Source: Posidonia oceanica (taxonomy: Eukaryota; Streptophyta; Magnoliopsida; Alismatales; Posidoniaceae). From it: a stretch of DNA of 64,000 nt. A model generated the notes under the pieces. The model ran no database searches and was not told where the DNA came from. It worked only from the letters and a program-made list of their open reading frames with translations. The stretch covers positions 123,723,001-123,787,000 of the forward strand of contig JAZBRS010000029.1 of the NCBI GenBank assembly GCA_037176725.1, given 5' to 3'. Shown here in pieces: positions 10,800-21,461 of the stretch. The position numbers and the translations under genes were made by a program. Each line of letters begins with the position of its first letter. The first letter of the stretch is position 1.

Positions 10800-10995
10800 T
10801 TGGTTTTGCACCCCACTTTCGCCTTGTTTTCTGCACCTTTGCATCATTTTCTGCGTCTTGCATCGTTTTCCGTGCCTTGCATCGTTTTCCACGCTTTGCA
10901 TGATTTTCCGTGCCTTGTCTCATTTTCTGCTCGTTTGCCTCGGTTTCCGTGGCTTGCATTGTTTTCCGCATTTCGCACCGTTTTTGGCACCTGCT
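10800..10995 (+). repeat. Degenerate TTGCATCGTTTTCCGTGCC tandem repeats, LTR A
   Basis: About eight imperfect units of roughly 20 to 25 bases built on TTGCATCGTTTTCCGTGCC, changing by substitutions in each copy. They lie between the last inverted-repeat module and the conserved LTR end. The B LTR has a different tandem block at the equivalent place (29469-29740). Confidence 0.7.
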
Positions 10996-12006
10996 TTGCT
11001 TTATCACTTGCATGTTGTTTACATTGCTTGATTTTCCCTGCAGTTTTGCTTTATTGCTTGCATCTGCATTTAGGGCTATGATGCTTACTGCCTAGGAGTT
11101 CTCACGAACCAAGGTCCGCCCAGTTCGGAACACTAGCAGCGTTGCTGAGCACATAAATAGCACGTTTATTTCCCATGCATAGCAGGTAGGCATTCATTAC
11201 ATTCAGGCATTAGGCTAGCATCTCCCTGCATTAGCGCGAGATTGCCTAAGAAAGACCGACTCTTGGAGGTATCGGGGGTGCCTAACACCTTCTCCGTGCG
11301 TAACAGTAGTCCTTGCCCTTTCTCTTGGCTCGCATCGACCTTCCCTTTATCCTAGGTGTGAGTCATAGCATAGCATAGCTTAGCTTAACATTGCATCCCT
11401 TTGCCCCTCCTTGCATCCGGTTTTGCATGTCTTTTCATGCTTTACCCCGATTTTCCCTGTCTTCCAATTCAATAGACCTAGTGGCGACTCCGATTTGTCT
11501 TATCATCTTTTCTTTTCTTTTTGCCAGCATTTCCGAGTCGAGTTTCTTCCCTCAGATCCCGCCGCATATAGTGAGCCTATTTTGATCAGTGCACGCGAGC
11601 TTTGGTATTGTGCATGGACGATCAGAATTTAGGATTACTACATCTAGGTATCCTTTACTTCTACTCAGATTCGTGGCAGATTTGAGTTAACAGAGAAGCC
11701 TTCTTGATTTCATAGACTATCTGTAGTTTCCCGGCCTTCTATCTTGTTTTCTCTAACCAAAACACGAAAAGTAGGGCTAGAAATGACCTAGGCTTGCTAG
11801 TAGCCAGCTGGAGAGCCGACTCAGCTAGTTGCTACCTAGAGAGGCGACTCGGGCAGTTGTCAGCTATGTAGGCGACTAAGTCAGTTGCCAATAGCAGAGG
11901 CGGCCAATTCAACTGCCATCTGTGGAGGCAACCCACTTAGACGCTAACTAAAACGGCGACTAAGCGATCGTGGACTGCAGCGGTTGTCTCCTACGATCCT
12001 TGACCA

Positions 12007-12357
12007 TTAGGCGCCAACTCAACAGGCGACTAATGATTGTGGCCTCCTTTGAACCACTTTTCCACGGTTATTTCCCACGATCCCCCTCAAGTCTTAGGCG
12101 CCAACTCATTCGGCGACTAAGCGGTTGTGGAACCACAGCGATTATCTCCCACGATCCTCAACCATTAGGTGCCAGCTCAACCGATGACTAATGATCGTGG
12201 CTCCTTTGAACCGCTTTTCCACGGTTATTTTCCACGACCCCCTCGACCGTTAGGCGCCATCTCAATCGGCGACTAATAGTCGTGGCCTCGTTCCCAGGTT
12301 TTTCCACATTTGACTGGGTGGTTGCTAACCTTAGTTGCCAACTCAACCGGCGACTAA
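12007..12357 (+). repeat. Five TTAGGCGCC/GGCGACTAA hairpins, E-type LTR
   Basis: Pairs lie at 12007-12033, 12094-12120, 12165-12190, 12250-12276 and 12331-12357, each a 9-base stem with one mismatch or wobble and a loop of about 9 bases. Each is followed by a GTGG...CCACG stretch that can form a second stem. Looser copies occur from 11810. Confidence 0.75.
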
Positions 12358-12419
12358 CCCTAACTACCACTTTTCTTATAGAATTTTCTAAACTCCAACC
12401 GTCCTCACCCCCTAGAGTC

Positions 12420-12433
12420 TATAAATAGACCCC
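12420..12433 (+). promoter_or_regulatory. TATA box of E-type LTR
   Basis: TATAAATAGACCCC is identical to 48934-48947 in the other E-type LTR, with GAGAG-rich sequence just downstream in both. The identity within otherwise diverged LTRs supports a core promoter. Confidence 0.65.
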
Positions 12434-13052
12434 CTAGGCCAGTGGTTTGAGGGTCGGAATTTTTGAGAGAGGAATTTCTGAGAGAGGAATCACCCTATCA
12501 GTGTTAAGTCTCCACCTTCCAGAGCTAGAGCCTTCAACCCAAAAGCTCTACCTCCCACCTTTCAGAAGAGGGAAACCCAATCCCCATCTTCATTCCAGAA
12601 TTCCCAGCTAAGTCGAAGCTCCGACCGTGCCTCCTTCCAACTTCATTGCATTCAGCATAAGGGTGAAAGGGAGTATCTTCCTCCAATCTAATTTTTCATC
12701 GCATTTTTACATTCCTTAGCATAGGACCCATAGCATATGCATGCGGGGAACAACCCCTGGTTAGTATATGTTTCTTTTAGTCATGTTGTTTCGTTTACTT
12801 CTGTTACTGACTACTACACTTGGACTAATCTAGATCTATGTCATTTTGTTTTGAAGGGAAGGAAAGAGCTTACGTAACACGAGGGAGCCGCAAGACGACA
12901 TCCAGCCGTCGATCTAGTGGTCCGAGGACCCGCATCTTCATAATATCCCCCCAGGTGTCTTGTCTACCCAAAGGCCAGTGGTGATCACAACAAAGTTGAC
13001 GACGTACGTGGAGGTGCCGACATCTTCCTAAACACCCCCCTCAAATTCCACA

Positions 13053-13200
13053 CCACACATTGTTGTTGGTATTTGTGGCGAAGTTTAGTTACACAACTCG
13101 TGGGATGAGGACTCCTTCTGGGATGAGAAGCGCCACTCTGATGCCTGTCCCTTGTCTGTTGAGTGCTCCATCAAAGTAGAGGGTCCATTGTTGACTGGGA
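13053..13200 (-). pseudogene. aRNH N-terminal remnant, element C
   Basis: The minus strand in one frame reads a LYFDGALN motif (about 13187-13160), the first catalytic Asp of the second RNase H. A FATNTNNN stretch then stands where relatives have CTNNxAEYEA. It ends abruptly at the E-type LTR. A frameshift separates it from the upstream RNase H frame. It shows that C also had two RNases H. Confidence 0.65.
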
Positions 13201-13239
13201 GGCTCTGCAGCTTGTATTTCCAGTATTTCCTCATCTGGG

Positions 13240-13640
13240 AAGTCCGTTGGACTGGTTGATAATCTTCTATTGGTAAACCTACCAAATGATCCGCTATGGC
13301 TTGCCCTTTGACTGCTTTCTGAGGTACATATTGAAGATCAAACTCAGTGAAGAGGAGTTGCCATCTTGCTAGCCTTCCAGAGAGGGCTGGCTTTTCCAAC
13401 ATATACTTGATTGGATCCATTTTGGCAATGTAACAGACTTTATGAGCTAGGAAATAGTGCCTCAATTTCTGGGATGCCCATACCAAGGCTAGGCAATGCT
13501 TTTCTATGGATGTGTACTTTTCCTCATACTCTAGGAAAGTTCTACTCAGATAGTAGATAGCCTTCTCTTTCTTTCCGTCTTCATCATTCTAGGCTAGCAC
13601 TACCCCAATGGAGGATGAGGTGACCGCCACATACAGCAAC
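13240..13640 (-). pseudogene. RNase H (Ty3-type), element C
   Basis: Segments VWASQKLRHYFLAHKV, DPIKYMLEKPALSGRLARWQ, FDLQYVPQKAVKGQAIADHL and IEDYQPV identify the standard RNase H and connection end. A stop at 13589 separates it from RT. The order matches elements A and B. Confidence 0.8.
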
Positions 13641-14590
13641 AAAGGTTTTCTTGGTACGGATGCTGACAGGACTGGAGGGCTCATGAGGTATGCCTTGAGC
13701 TCATCAAAAGCTTTCTGGCAACTTTTATCCCAAGCAAACTCTTTTCCTCCCTTTAATAGCTCGTAGAAAGGCTTGCATCGGTCGGCGTACTGCGAGATGA
13801 ATCTCCTGATGAACTGTAAGTGGCCAATGAGTCCTCTGAGCTCCTTGATATTCCATGGAGGAGGTATTTGTACTATTGCTCTAGCCTTTTGTGGGTCTAC
13901 TTCAATTCCTCCTTTGATAATGATGAAGCCCAGTAGTTTCCCAGCAGTCACTCCAAACACACATTTCTTTGTGTTCATCTTTAACTGATATTGCCTTGCT
14001 CTACTTAATACCCTTCTTAGTGCTTCGAAGTGTCCTTCCCTTGTTTTTTATTTAACCAGGGTATCATCAACATACACCTCCATGCAATCGCGCATCATGT
14101 CGTGGAAGATTGCCATCATTGCTCTTTGATATGTTGCATCGACTTTCTTGAGACCAAAAGGCATGACCACATAACAGTATGTTCCCCATCGTGTAATGAA
14201 AGATGTCTTCTCTTGGTCTTCTTCTGCTAGCTTGATCTGATTGTAGCTGGAGAAGCCATCCATGAATGATAACATCTCGAATCCTGCTTTCCGTCCCTCT
14301 TGGCTACTGGCACTATGTTGGAGACCCAGTCAGGATATACAACTACTCTGATGAATTTTTCTTTATAGAGCTTGTCGATCTCCTCTTTGACTTTGAGTGC
14401 TAGCTCTGGCCTCAATCGCCTCAGTTTCTGCTTGACAGGTTTGGCTCCAGGGTTTAGTGGAAGCAAGTGTTCCACTAGGGCTGATTGCACACCGAGCATG
14501 TCTTCGTATTTGAAGGCCAACACATCCACAAACTCCTTCAAAATTTGCACCATCTCTGCTCACTCTTCTGGGCTCAAACTGGCACTTATG
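13641..14590 (-). pseudogene. Reverse transcriptase, element C, internally deleted
   Basis: The minus strand shows HLLPLNPGAKPVKQKLRRLRP, VVYPDWVSNIVPVAKRDGK, then directly SFMDGFSSYNQIKLAEED (motif A), WGTYCYVVMPFGLKK and YVDD (14063-14074). About 34 residues that A and B have between KKDG and MLSFMDG (the CIDYRDLNKA...DFPLPHID stretch) are missing at about 14287, and the frame changes there. Further breaks follow YVDD. Nearest family is Tat-lineage RT. Confidence 0.88.
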
Positions 14591-15550
14591 AGTATCGGCT
14601 TTGGCTCTTCTGTGGTCCCCAGGTTGACTTCTATGGTCTCTTCCTCAGCTGCCTTAGTTTGCTCATCATATTTGTCCATGAGGTGCTTAAGTAAGTCTGA
14701 GTCGGTTTCTTGGTCCTCATCATTGCTGCAGTTGACTAGCTCATATGCCTCAATTCCTACACACTTCCCAGATTAATCAAATTCTTCTACTAGGAAAATC
14801 ATGTTAGCAGCAGCTAGCTCCTGAGGCATTGCCTCCATGTATTGACATATGTGCACAGTTTTTGAAGCAGTGGTCGATGTTGACCGCGAGCTGCTACAAC
14901 CAACATGGTGATCCTCTCCCTTATTGAAAATAGAAAGTAAATTGCCACTATTTCTAGGAAAAGAAAACAATGTAGAATTAAAAAGAGTTTTATTTACAGA
15001 ATCTAGGGGGATGCCCCTAGAGTTACCTCCATCAATAGAGGTTGGTGCCTTTCTAGGCGGGCTCGTCATTGCTAACGTTCCCACCATCTTTGAAAAGCTC
15101 ATGATCTGCTCCTAGGTCTGGATCGATTTCGAGCCCGTAGGGCTGCAAATCTTCGGAGAGGTTCGCAGTGATGCGGCGAGCTTTATCTACCAGTTGTTGT
15201 GACCTGCATAGATTTTTCTCCATCAGTTGCTCCAAAGAAGAACAGAGGTTCGGAGCTGGAGGAAGAGAGGACTTGGAAGCGGTGGTGCTGGAAGGAGAGG
15301 GAAGATAAGGAGGTGGCTTGTCCAGAGGTTCGGGAGCTGATGTGCCTAACAATGGTGGCGATGATGATTCCTCGGTAGGCGGAGGAATTTCTATTGCAGT
15401 CTGACCTTCTGGAGGCTCTGCTGGCAACTTTGTTGCAGTCTGACCATCTGGAGGCTCTGCTGGCAAGTCTAGTGCTTGGAATAAGCCGAAAATGTATTCA
15501 TCGGCTGTGTCCTCTTCACTTGGGAGGGTAGATTTGGTTGGTTTTGCCAA
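14591..15550 (-). pseudogene. Linker between protease and RT, element C
   Basis: Low-complexity, Pro/Ser/Glu-rich polypeptide: two EPPxGQTA repeats and an EESSSPPLLGTSAPEPLDK stretch in the 15053-15550 frame, then an acidic part (GKCVGIEAYELVNCSNDED) leading into RT. Stops at 15050 and 14773 break it. B has an equivalent acidic linker. I recognise no enzyme motif. Confidence 0.6.
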
Positions 15551-15631
15551 TATGATATTTCACAGCAGGGATGTATTCGAATTGAAAATCCCTACGCTGG
15601 TGAAATGCTTTCGTAAACTCCACTGTAACGA

Positions 15632-16885
15632 CTACTCATCGGAGAACTGGTCGAAACCAAGTCCTCCTTTCCCTTCTCTATCATAAGCGTGGACTGGCTC
15701 CTTTATTCCTTTTCCTTCTGGGCCTAAGCCCTGGCCTTCCTTATAGCCAATCTTTCTCATGATCTCCCAACCTACGCTCATGGAGGGCCTTATGGACTTT
15801 GGAGATGCTTTTCTTTTGTGAACCAGCTTGGGCTTGGGCTTGGCCCATTTGTCCCTTAGCTCAACCATAGATACAATGTTCTTTCCTTTCTCAGCTCTGG
15901 TTGGCTTTTCTCGCACACTGAATTGGTGTGGTAAGTATATCACATTTGCCTCAGCTTCCTTGCCTGGTATGTCCCCCATTATTTTGATAATCTTCCCGTT
16001 GTAAGGGAATTTCAGACATTGATGCCGGGGGGATGATACTCCTTTCAGGTTGTCAAGCCATTGCCACCCTAAGATGATTTGATATGGAACATTCATGTCT
16101 ATGACAATCAATTGGGTTAGAACCTGGGTTGGTCCTATCCCAATCTTGGTGGTCCATTTGCCGTGAGCCTTTCTCTTGCTATCATCATATCCGACAATTG
16201 TCATGTCTATGGGGGTCAGTGAGGCTTCATTCACACCCAGAGCCCTTATTGTATTCAAAGAACAGATATTCATTGATGCTCCAGTATCTATAAGCACGCT
16301 AGACACTAAATGATTATTTATGGAAATTGTTACATTTAGTGGTGCTTTCCTCCTTTCCAGTGGTGCCAGCTTGCTATCATCAAATGTAATTATAGGCTCT
16401 ACAAAACCTACTGTAGCTATTACATGAAGATCCTCTACTGGTATGTTCGGGGCAACTTGAGCCTTCTCCAACACTTCTTGCAGAGCTTTTCGATGTAAGA
16501 CTGAGCTATTTATGAGATCAAAAATGGAAATCCTGGCCTGTGTTTTCTTCAGCTGCTCCAGGATGTCATACTCTGTCGGCACAGATCCTTCTTGTGGTCT
16601 AACCTGCTCTGTTTGCTCCACTCGTGGCATTATCCGGTTTGATAACCGTCCTCCTCTTGTAATGGGTGCCGCTGCTTCATCCTCTCTGCTTCGACAGCCT
16701 GATTCTTCCTTCTTTTTGTGTGACAAGGTGAAGACAGATTTCTTTTGCATGGGCCCCCCAAGCTCTAGTGGTTTGATGGCTCTAGCTAGTTGTTCTACTG
16801 GTACTCGGAAGTTTGAAGATGGCAGAGCAGTAGCGTCCTGAAATACCGAAGTACTTTGTGAGCCTGGTTCTTTGAAGATCGGCAA
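15632..16885 (-). CDS. Protease 2 plus G-patch domain, element C
   Basis: Open frame of 417 codons. After a basic N-terminal part and a helical AQVAPNIPVEDLHVI segment, a retropepsin-like fold is visible: NVTISINNHLVSSVLIDTGAS (DTGAS at 16288-16274), then QIILGWQWL. The C-terminus is a G-patch: IGYKEGQGLGPEGKGIKEPV then GGLGF. It would cleave the gag-pol polyprotein, and G-patches bind nucleic acid or helicases in other systems. The stop after GLGFDQFSDE lies where B also has a stop. The frame is intact although RT downstream is broken. Confidence 0.85.
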   Translation of the reverse strand: MPIFKEPGSQSTSVFQDATALPSSNFRVPVEQLARAIKPLELGGPMQKKSVFTLSHKKKEESGCRSREDEAAAPITRGGRLSNRIMPRVEQTEQVRPQEGSVPTEYDILEQLKKTQARISIFDLINSSVLHRKALQEVLEKAQVAPNIPVEDLHVIATVGFVEPIITFDDSKLAPLERRKAPLNVTISINNHLVSSVLIDTGASMNICSLNTIRALGVNEASLTPIDMTIVGYDDSKRKAHGKWTTKIGIGPTQVLTQLIVIDMNVPYQIILGWQWLDNLKGVSSPRHQCLKFPYNGKIIKIMGDIPGKEAEANVIYLPHQFSVREKPTRAEKGKNIVSMVELRDKWAKPKPKLVHKRKASPKSIRPSMSVGWEIMRKIGYKEGQGLGPEGKGIKEPVHAYDREGKGGLGFDQFSDE

Positions 16886-16993
16886 TTGACCTGATGGTGG
16901 TCTAGCTGCTCTGAAGATTGGGGAGACTGGCGGTGATTGTGGCTTGGGGCCCTACAGCGATGACTTTCTCCATGGTAGGAGTTGTGCCTCTTC

Positions 16994-17749
16994 CTAATCC
17001 CGAAGGGTAGCTATTTGAGGTTCAGGCATCTTGAATTTGCATAATATCCCCAGGCGATTAGCAGGAATGCTAACAACCACTCCCTCATATTTGAATTTCA
17101 GCATCTGGTGAATAGGGGATCCCACAGCTCCGACTTCTGCTAGCCAAGACCTCCCGAGGATGAGAGGTTCCAGGACTTCTTCCTTCATGATGATCACTGT
17201 GGTGATGCTGGTCAAAGGGCCTACTGTAATTTCCATTGGTATTGTCCTTAAAGCCAGTTTCTTGCTTTGATCGAACCCAGTGCACATGAAAGGGGTCTTG
17301 TCTAGTCCGTCCTCATTGATCCCTAGGCTTTGGAGCGTGGATAAAGAACTAAGGCTTCGGCTTACTCCAGTATCAACTAGCACTCCTTGTAGCACATGGT
17401 CATTGATGCCCACTGTAATGACGAGAGGCAATTCTTGCTTATGCGGTGGCGGAAGCTCGGATTCTTGGAAGACAATGTTTTCTTGTTCAAATTGCTTGGT
17501 GGCCATTTGAACTAAGGTGAGAGATTTTTCTTCCTCCATGCTACCTTGCGGCTCATCTGCTGCCGTGAAGTTGAACTGGCTAAAAAGATCTTCAATTGTT
17601 AGCCATTCGCCTGCTTCGCTGTCCCAGTCATCATCTAAGATCAATTCTTCATCATTGGCTTGGTTGTCCCAGTCCTCATCTGATATTGCTTGGCTGTCCC
17701 AGTCCTTTGTTATTAATGGGTTGGGGACCTCGTCATCCTTGAATGCCAT
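16994..17749 (-). CDS. Protease 1 (tandem retropepsin-like domain), element C
   Basis: Open frame of 251 codons. The acidic N-terminus has WDSQA, DWDNQA and DWDSEA repeats. A second retropepsin-like domain then reads LPLVITVGINDHVLQGVLVD with DTGVS at 17374-17360, TVGPLTSITTVIIM and LILGRSWL. It aligns region by region with protease 2 just downstream (VTxxINxHxxxxVLxDTGxS, GPxTxxTxxIxM, xILGxxWL, SPxHQxLKFxYxG), so the two look like a tandem duplication. DTGVS lacks the usual Ala. B shows one protease only. Confidence 0.82.
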   Translation of the reverse strand: MAFKDDEVPNPLITKDWDSQAISDEDWDNQANDEELILDDDWDSEAGEWLTIEDLFSQFNFTAADEPQGSMEEEKSLTLVQMATKQFEQENIVFQESELPPPHKQELPLVITVGINDHVLQGVLVDTGVSRSLSSLSTLQSLGINEDGLDKTPFMCTGFDQSKKLALRTIPMEITVGPLTSITTVIIMKEEVLEPLILGRSWLAEVGAVGSPIHQMLKFKYEGVVVSIPANRLGILCKFKMPEPQIATLRD

Positions 17750-17759
17750 TATTTGAAGA

Positions 17760-19769
17760 TTAGGGAGGGGGTCATTGTAGATTTGCTGAGATGCCCCTGT
17801 TTGCTCCCTCTATTTGGCTCTCTTTACCAGGACGTCCCATTCAAATACGTCTGCCTCTACCATGTCATAGACTGCATCTCTGAAGGTCCAGCAGTCATCT
17901 ATGTTGTGACCATGTCTTCTATGGAATGGACAATACTTGTTTTGGTCACAGTTTGGAGTTTCTGGCTTAGTTGGCGGGAGTTCAATTGCTTTTGCGCTTT
18001 CTAGCTCTATGAACATATCCGCCAATGACTGGTAGAGAAAGGTAATGGTCACTTTTTCCTCCTTTGGGTGGAAACAACTATGGAGGGAGAACATTATGAT
18101 AACTGCCCATATTCCCATTGTTGTTGCGGAGATTACCATTGTTGGCTTGATTGCTCTGATTGCCCCTATTCCATTGGGGTTGGGGGGTATTCCACAAAGG
18201 GCGGATTCGCTGCTGCTGAGGGGAATTGCTCCATGCTTGCTGCTGAGGAGGGCAGCTCCATGATTGTTGTTGCTACTAAGGAGGGTGGCTCCATGATTGT
18301 TGTTGTTGAGGAGGGCGGCTCCATGATTGCTGCGGAGGAGGGCAGCTCCATGATTGCTGTTGAGGAGGGTGGCTCCATGATTGCTGCTGATGAGGATGGC
18401 TCCATGCTGGCTACTAAGGAGGATGGCTCCATGCTGGCTGCTGAGGAGTTACTATGGCTCTTAGCTCCGGTGGTTTTGGCGCGGTATTAATCCTGTTTAT
18501 AGCTCCAGTTACGCCTTCCAGTACTTGTGTCTTTCTTCTCCTCTTGGGTTCCTCCATGAATTCATGCAGTTTCTCTTTGACGGAGGCAGCCACTTCATAC
18601 AGAGCTATTACATTGGGACAGTATGCATTTACTAGTCCCTTCTTCATTGGTCCGGTAGTATTTGCAATGAGGGTCTGGACGACTTTCCTTTTAGGAATGG
18701 TCAAGCCTGATCTGGCTTCCATCTCACACCATCTGTTGGCGAATGTTACCCAGCTTTCGCCGTGCTTCATGATTTCTTTGCTTAGATCATGGAAGGTCGG
18801 CTTTGGATCTATTTTATGCTGGTACTTGGTCAGGAAGCTTTCTCTAATCTTGTCGAAGCTACTAAGATCTTCCTTGGAGAGGGTAAGGAACCAGTCTGTG
18901 GGTTCACCTTCCAGTGAGTAGAAGAAAAGGTGTATGAGGAACCCCAGATCACAGAAATAAGGAGCCGACTCCATCTAGAACCGTACAAGATGGCTGAGCG
19001 GATTTGTGGTTCCATCGAACTTGGGAGTCTTTGGTTACTTGAAGCCCGGGGGAAGTCTGAAAGGGGGAAATCGGCTCATGTTAAAGTTTACCGGAGCTTG
19101 AGTGTGTACCCCTAATGTGCTGAGCATTTTTCTCATCTCATCTAAATTTGTCATCCCGGCTGATGGGGTCGGAATGTGTGAGTTGAATGCTTGATGATTA
19201 AGCTGTTAATGAGGATAGCCGTTGCAGAAGTATTGAGGTGTGACCGGCTCGTGTTGCGGGAGAGGTGCCTGGTGGGGGGTGATATTCCAGCAAGAGCTGA
19301 TTAACAACTATCGGTGCTTGGAGAAGTGGTTCTTGGTGCCCGTAGGGCGGACCGACTCTTTCTCTATACTCGCCATGTGGCATTTGATGGTGTTCCCGGA
19401 TCAAGGGGTTTGCCCTTGTCTTGTAAACTCAGTTGAGCAGTGTACCTTGCCCTTGGTGATTTGTGTCCAGCAGTGGGTTGCCATACTATCCCTAGTATAT
19501 TTCCTCAGGTGTATGATCCGCAACGGGCCTTCGTTGCCTTTCACTAATGGGGGTGGCTCTTGGAGATTGTTGTTTTGACACGACCCCGTTGAGGTTGGTG
19601 CCTCATCATTTAAGAACTGGTACATGGCTTTGTATTGGATCGAGTTTGGATCCAAGGCTTCTCCAGTGGTTGAATGGTAGATAGTGATGGTAGGCTCTTC
19701 TCCCGATACACTGGTCGAGTTTGACCTTTCTCTTTCTGAATGTTCAGCTTCGGAGATTTGATTCATCAT
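17760..19769 (-). pseudogene. gag, element C
   Basis: Structural protein that packages element RNA. The Retrotrans_gag-like core on the minus strand (about 19010-18480) reads GEPTDWFLTLSKEDLSSFDK, ESFLTKYQHKID, GESWVTFANRWCEM. A Gln/Pro-rich tandem repeat follows (18445-18190), then a knuckle of the form C-x2-H-x4-H-x4-C (about 17940-17888, KYCPFHRRHGHNIDDC). Stops and shifts at several points break it. I take the start as the ATG at 19769, but an earlier start is possible. Confidence 0.75.
18190..18445 (-). repeat. PPQQQSWS coding repeat in gag, element C
   Basis: About eight units of 27 to 36 bases encode PPQQQ(S/A)WS(H/C/R) in the gag frame. They lie between the gag core and the zinc knuckle. 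CAG/CAA run-length differences account for unit-length variation. It is probably a flexible linker. Confidence 0.75.
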
Positions 19770-21461
19770 TGAAACAGCTTTGGGAGATGATATCTGACTC
19801 AGGGGTGTAAGACGCTGTGATACAGGCGTCTAACGTTGAACACAAGATTTCTAGCGTTCAACACCCTCAACAATATTTTCAGCTTCCTTTGTTTCTTTTC
19901 CCCTTTTCCTTTTTCTTCTCTCTTTTTTTTTCTCTCTTTTTTTTTTCTTCTTTTGCTTTTCTTCCTTTTTTTTATATAAAGGGAGGGTTACAATAAATTA
20001 CAGAAATTTTGCAACCTAATACAAACTCCTAAGAATGAAAGAAATACAATTTAAAACTGCAAATGTCCTATTTATAGTCTCTGTTCAATCATTTACCCTG
20101 CAATAATTCCACAAATAAAATCCAAAAATTAACAGGCAACCAGACAATGCGTTAAACGCTGGATCTTCTGCGTCTAACGTTAAATGCAGAGAATGAAGCA
20201 TTTAACACCCTCTTTTAAAGAACTACACAGAAACACTTTCAAACAGCGATTAAAGTTTTGATTTTTGGATTTTCACTTTGCTATTAGTGTTTTAAACCTG
20301 CATAACTCTCAAGGTGCCTTAAAGCTTGGGTATGGCCTTTTTTTTTTAGGGATGACTATGGATCCTCACAAAATGGGTAAAAGATTTTTTTTTTTTTTTT
20401 ACTGCCCCTATCTCAACTCGTAAGAATCTTTGGGGAGCTTAAACACACTTAGGTCCCTACCCCATAGAGGTAGAGCCCAGCATACTCAGGATTGATCGGG
20501 TCTCTCGCGTATCAAGCACAAACAATCACAACAAACCACCGATGAGGGAGGGAGAATGCAAATCAACACTTGAGGTTCTAATTTACTTTCACAAGAGCCA
20601 AGGGAGGAAAAAGGGGCCTTTGTAAAAGAAAATGACAACACAAACACCTCTTTTAGGCCCTTTGCAACAGGAGTGCTTGGGACCTAAATGGTTATTTGCG
20701 TAACTCAAGAGAAGATATAAACAAATTAGTTCCTGAATAGGGCCATGCAAGACATAAAGAAAAACTCGAAAAAAAAATTATTATTTTTGAAAAGCACCTG
20801 AAAATCAAAGCTTCGGTCCCTACGGCAAAGCCGATCACCTCACACCTCAATTAACAGGCCAGTTAGAAGCAAAGAAAACAAGAATTTTGCAAAATAGAAA
20901 GAGTTCCTGTTCAGTGTTGTTAAACGCAGATATTGGCGCGTTTAATGTTAAACGCACAGAAGCGGGCGTATAATGCACTGACAGTGAATTTTTCAGAAAA
21001 ACAGTGGTTTTTTATGAACCACCTCCACTCCCAAGAATCACAAAAAAAAGGGAGATGGTTTTAGGTATTTTGAACATGGAAAAAACAATACAAGGGTCGC
21101 AATGTCTCAAAACGCTATAAGGAATTTCACCGCTACCTTGAAAACTTACGAAAAATAACAACTAAAATGAAAATAAAAAGAGCAAGGAAGAAGAAGAAGA
21201 AGAAGAAGAAGAAGAGATCAGAATCTCACCTTTGCACGGAGGCACTTTTAGCCGTCCCACCGTGATCGCCAGACTATAGATACGGGGTTTTGAGGGAGAG
21301 AAAAGCTTTTGTTTCGTCTCTTTTGCTTTCTCGGGGTCTCCTTTTATTGTATCCAACTTTGCCACTCCACGTGTGAGGAAGTTGGTGTGATCACCACTCC
21401 AGGTTCGCTTTCGCCGGCCCTCGAGATGCCTTGGGAGATGTGATGTTTGCGGGTTCAACTA
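19770..21461 (-). other. Leader of element C (low-complexity, non-coding)
   Basis: No gene is supported. It holds three inverted-repeat modules (19807-19862, 20151-20206, 20919-20974), T-rich and A-rich tracts (19920-19975, 20341-20400, 20770-20785), a TATATAAA-like stretch on the minus strand at about 19971-19979, and a short (GAA)n microsatellite at 21189-21214. Confidence 0.55.

Larger units (their letters stand above)
1..11642 (+). mobile_element. Element A: Tat-lineage Ty3/gypsy retrotransposon, 5' part outside window
   Basis: The window opens inside reverse transcriptase. RT, RNase H, a second archaeal-type RNase H, integrase, a plant-mobile-domain-like ORF2, a hairpin-repeat array, a polypurine tract and a 3' LTR follow. 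Order and motifs match the Tat/Ogre branch. Coding parts carry many stops and frameshifts, so this copy cannot make its own enzymes. It lies inside an E-type LTR whose right part resumes at 11643. The 5' LTR, gag and protease are not visible. Confidence 0.9.
8362..11642 (+). repeat. 3' LTR of element A
   Basis: Starts TGTAGACACCCCATT right after the polypurine tract. It ends ...TTACTACA at 11642, as judged by the same ending in the solo LTR F. Length is 3281 bases. Near the start is a CCCAAACCCTAAA-type telobox-like stretch. The middle carries seven inverted-repeat modules. The end carries the block shared by all Tat LTRs here, AGAAAGACC...GGGGGTGCCTAACACC (11250-11330), and TGGCGACTCC at 11482-11491. 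Open frames inside it are not conserved and are not called as genes. Confidence 0.85.
11643..13052 (+). repeat. E-type LTR (right part), interrupted by element A
   Basis: Directly after element A the sequence GTGGCAGATTTGAGTTAA begins. It is homologous to 25781 onward in another E-type LTR, so A inserted about 200 bases into this LTR. It contains TTAGGCGCC/GGCGACTAA hairpins, a TATA box and a downstream end matching 49361-49568. The probable end is CCACA at 13052, next to sequence of element C. The left end lies outside the window. Confidence 0.7.
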
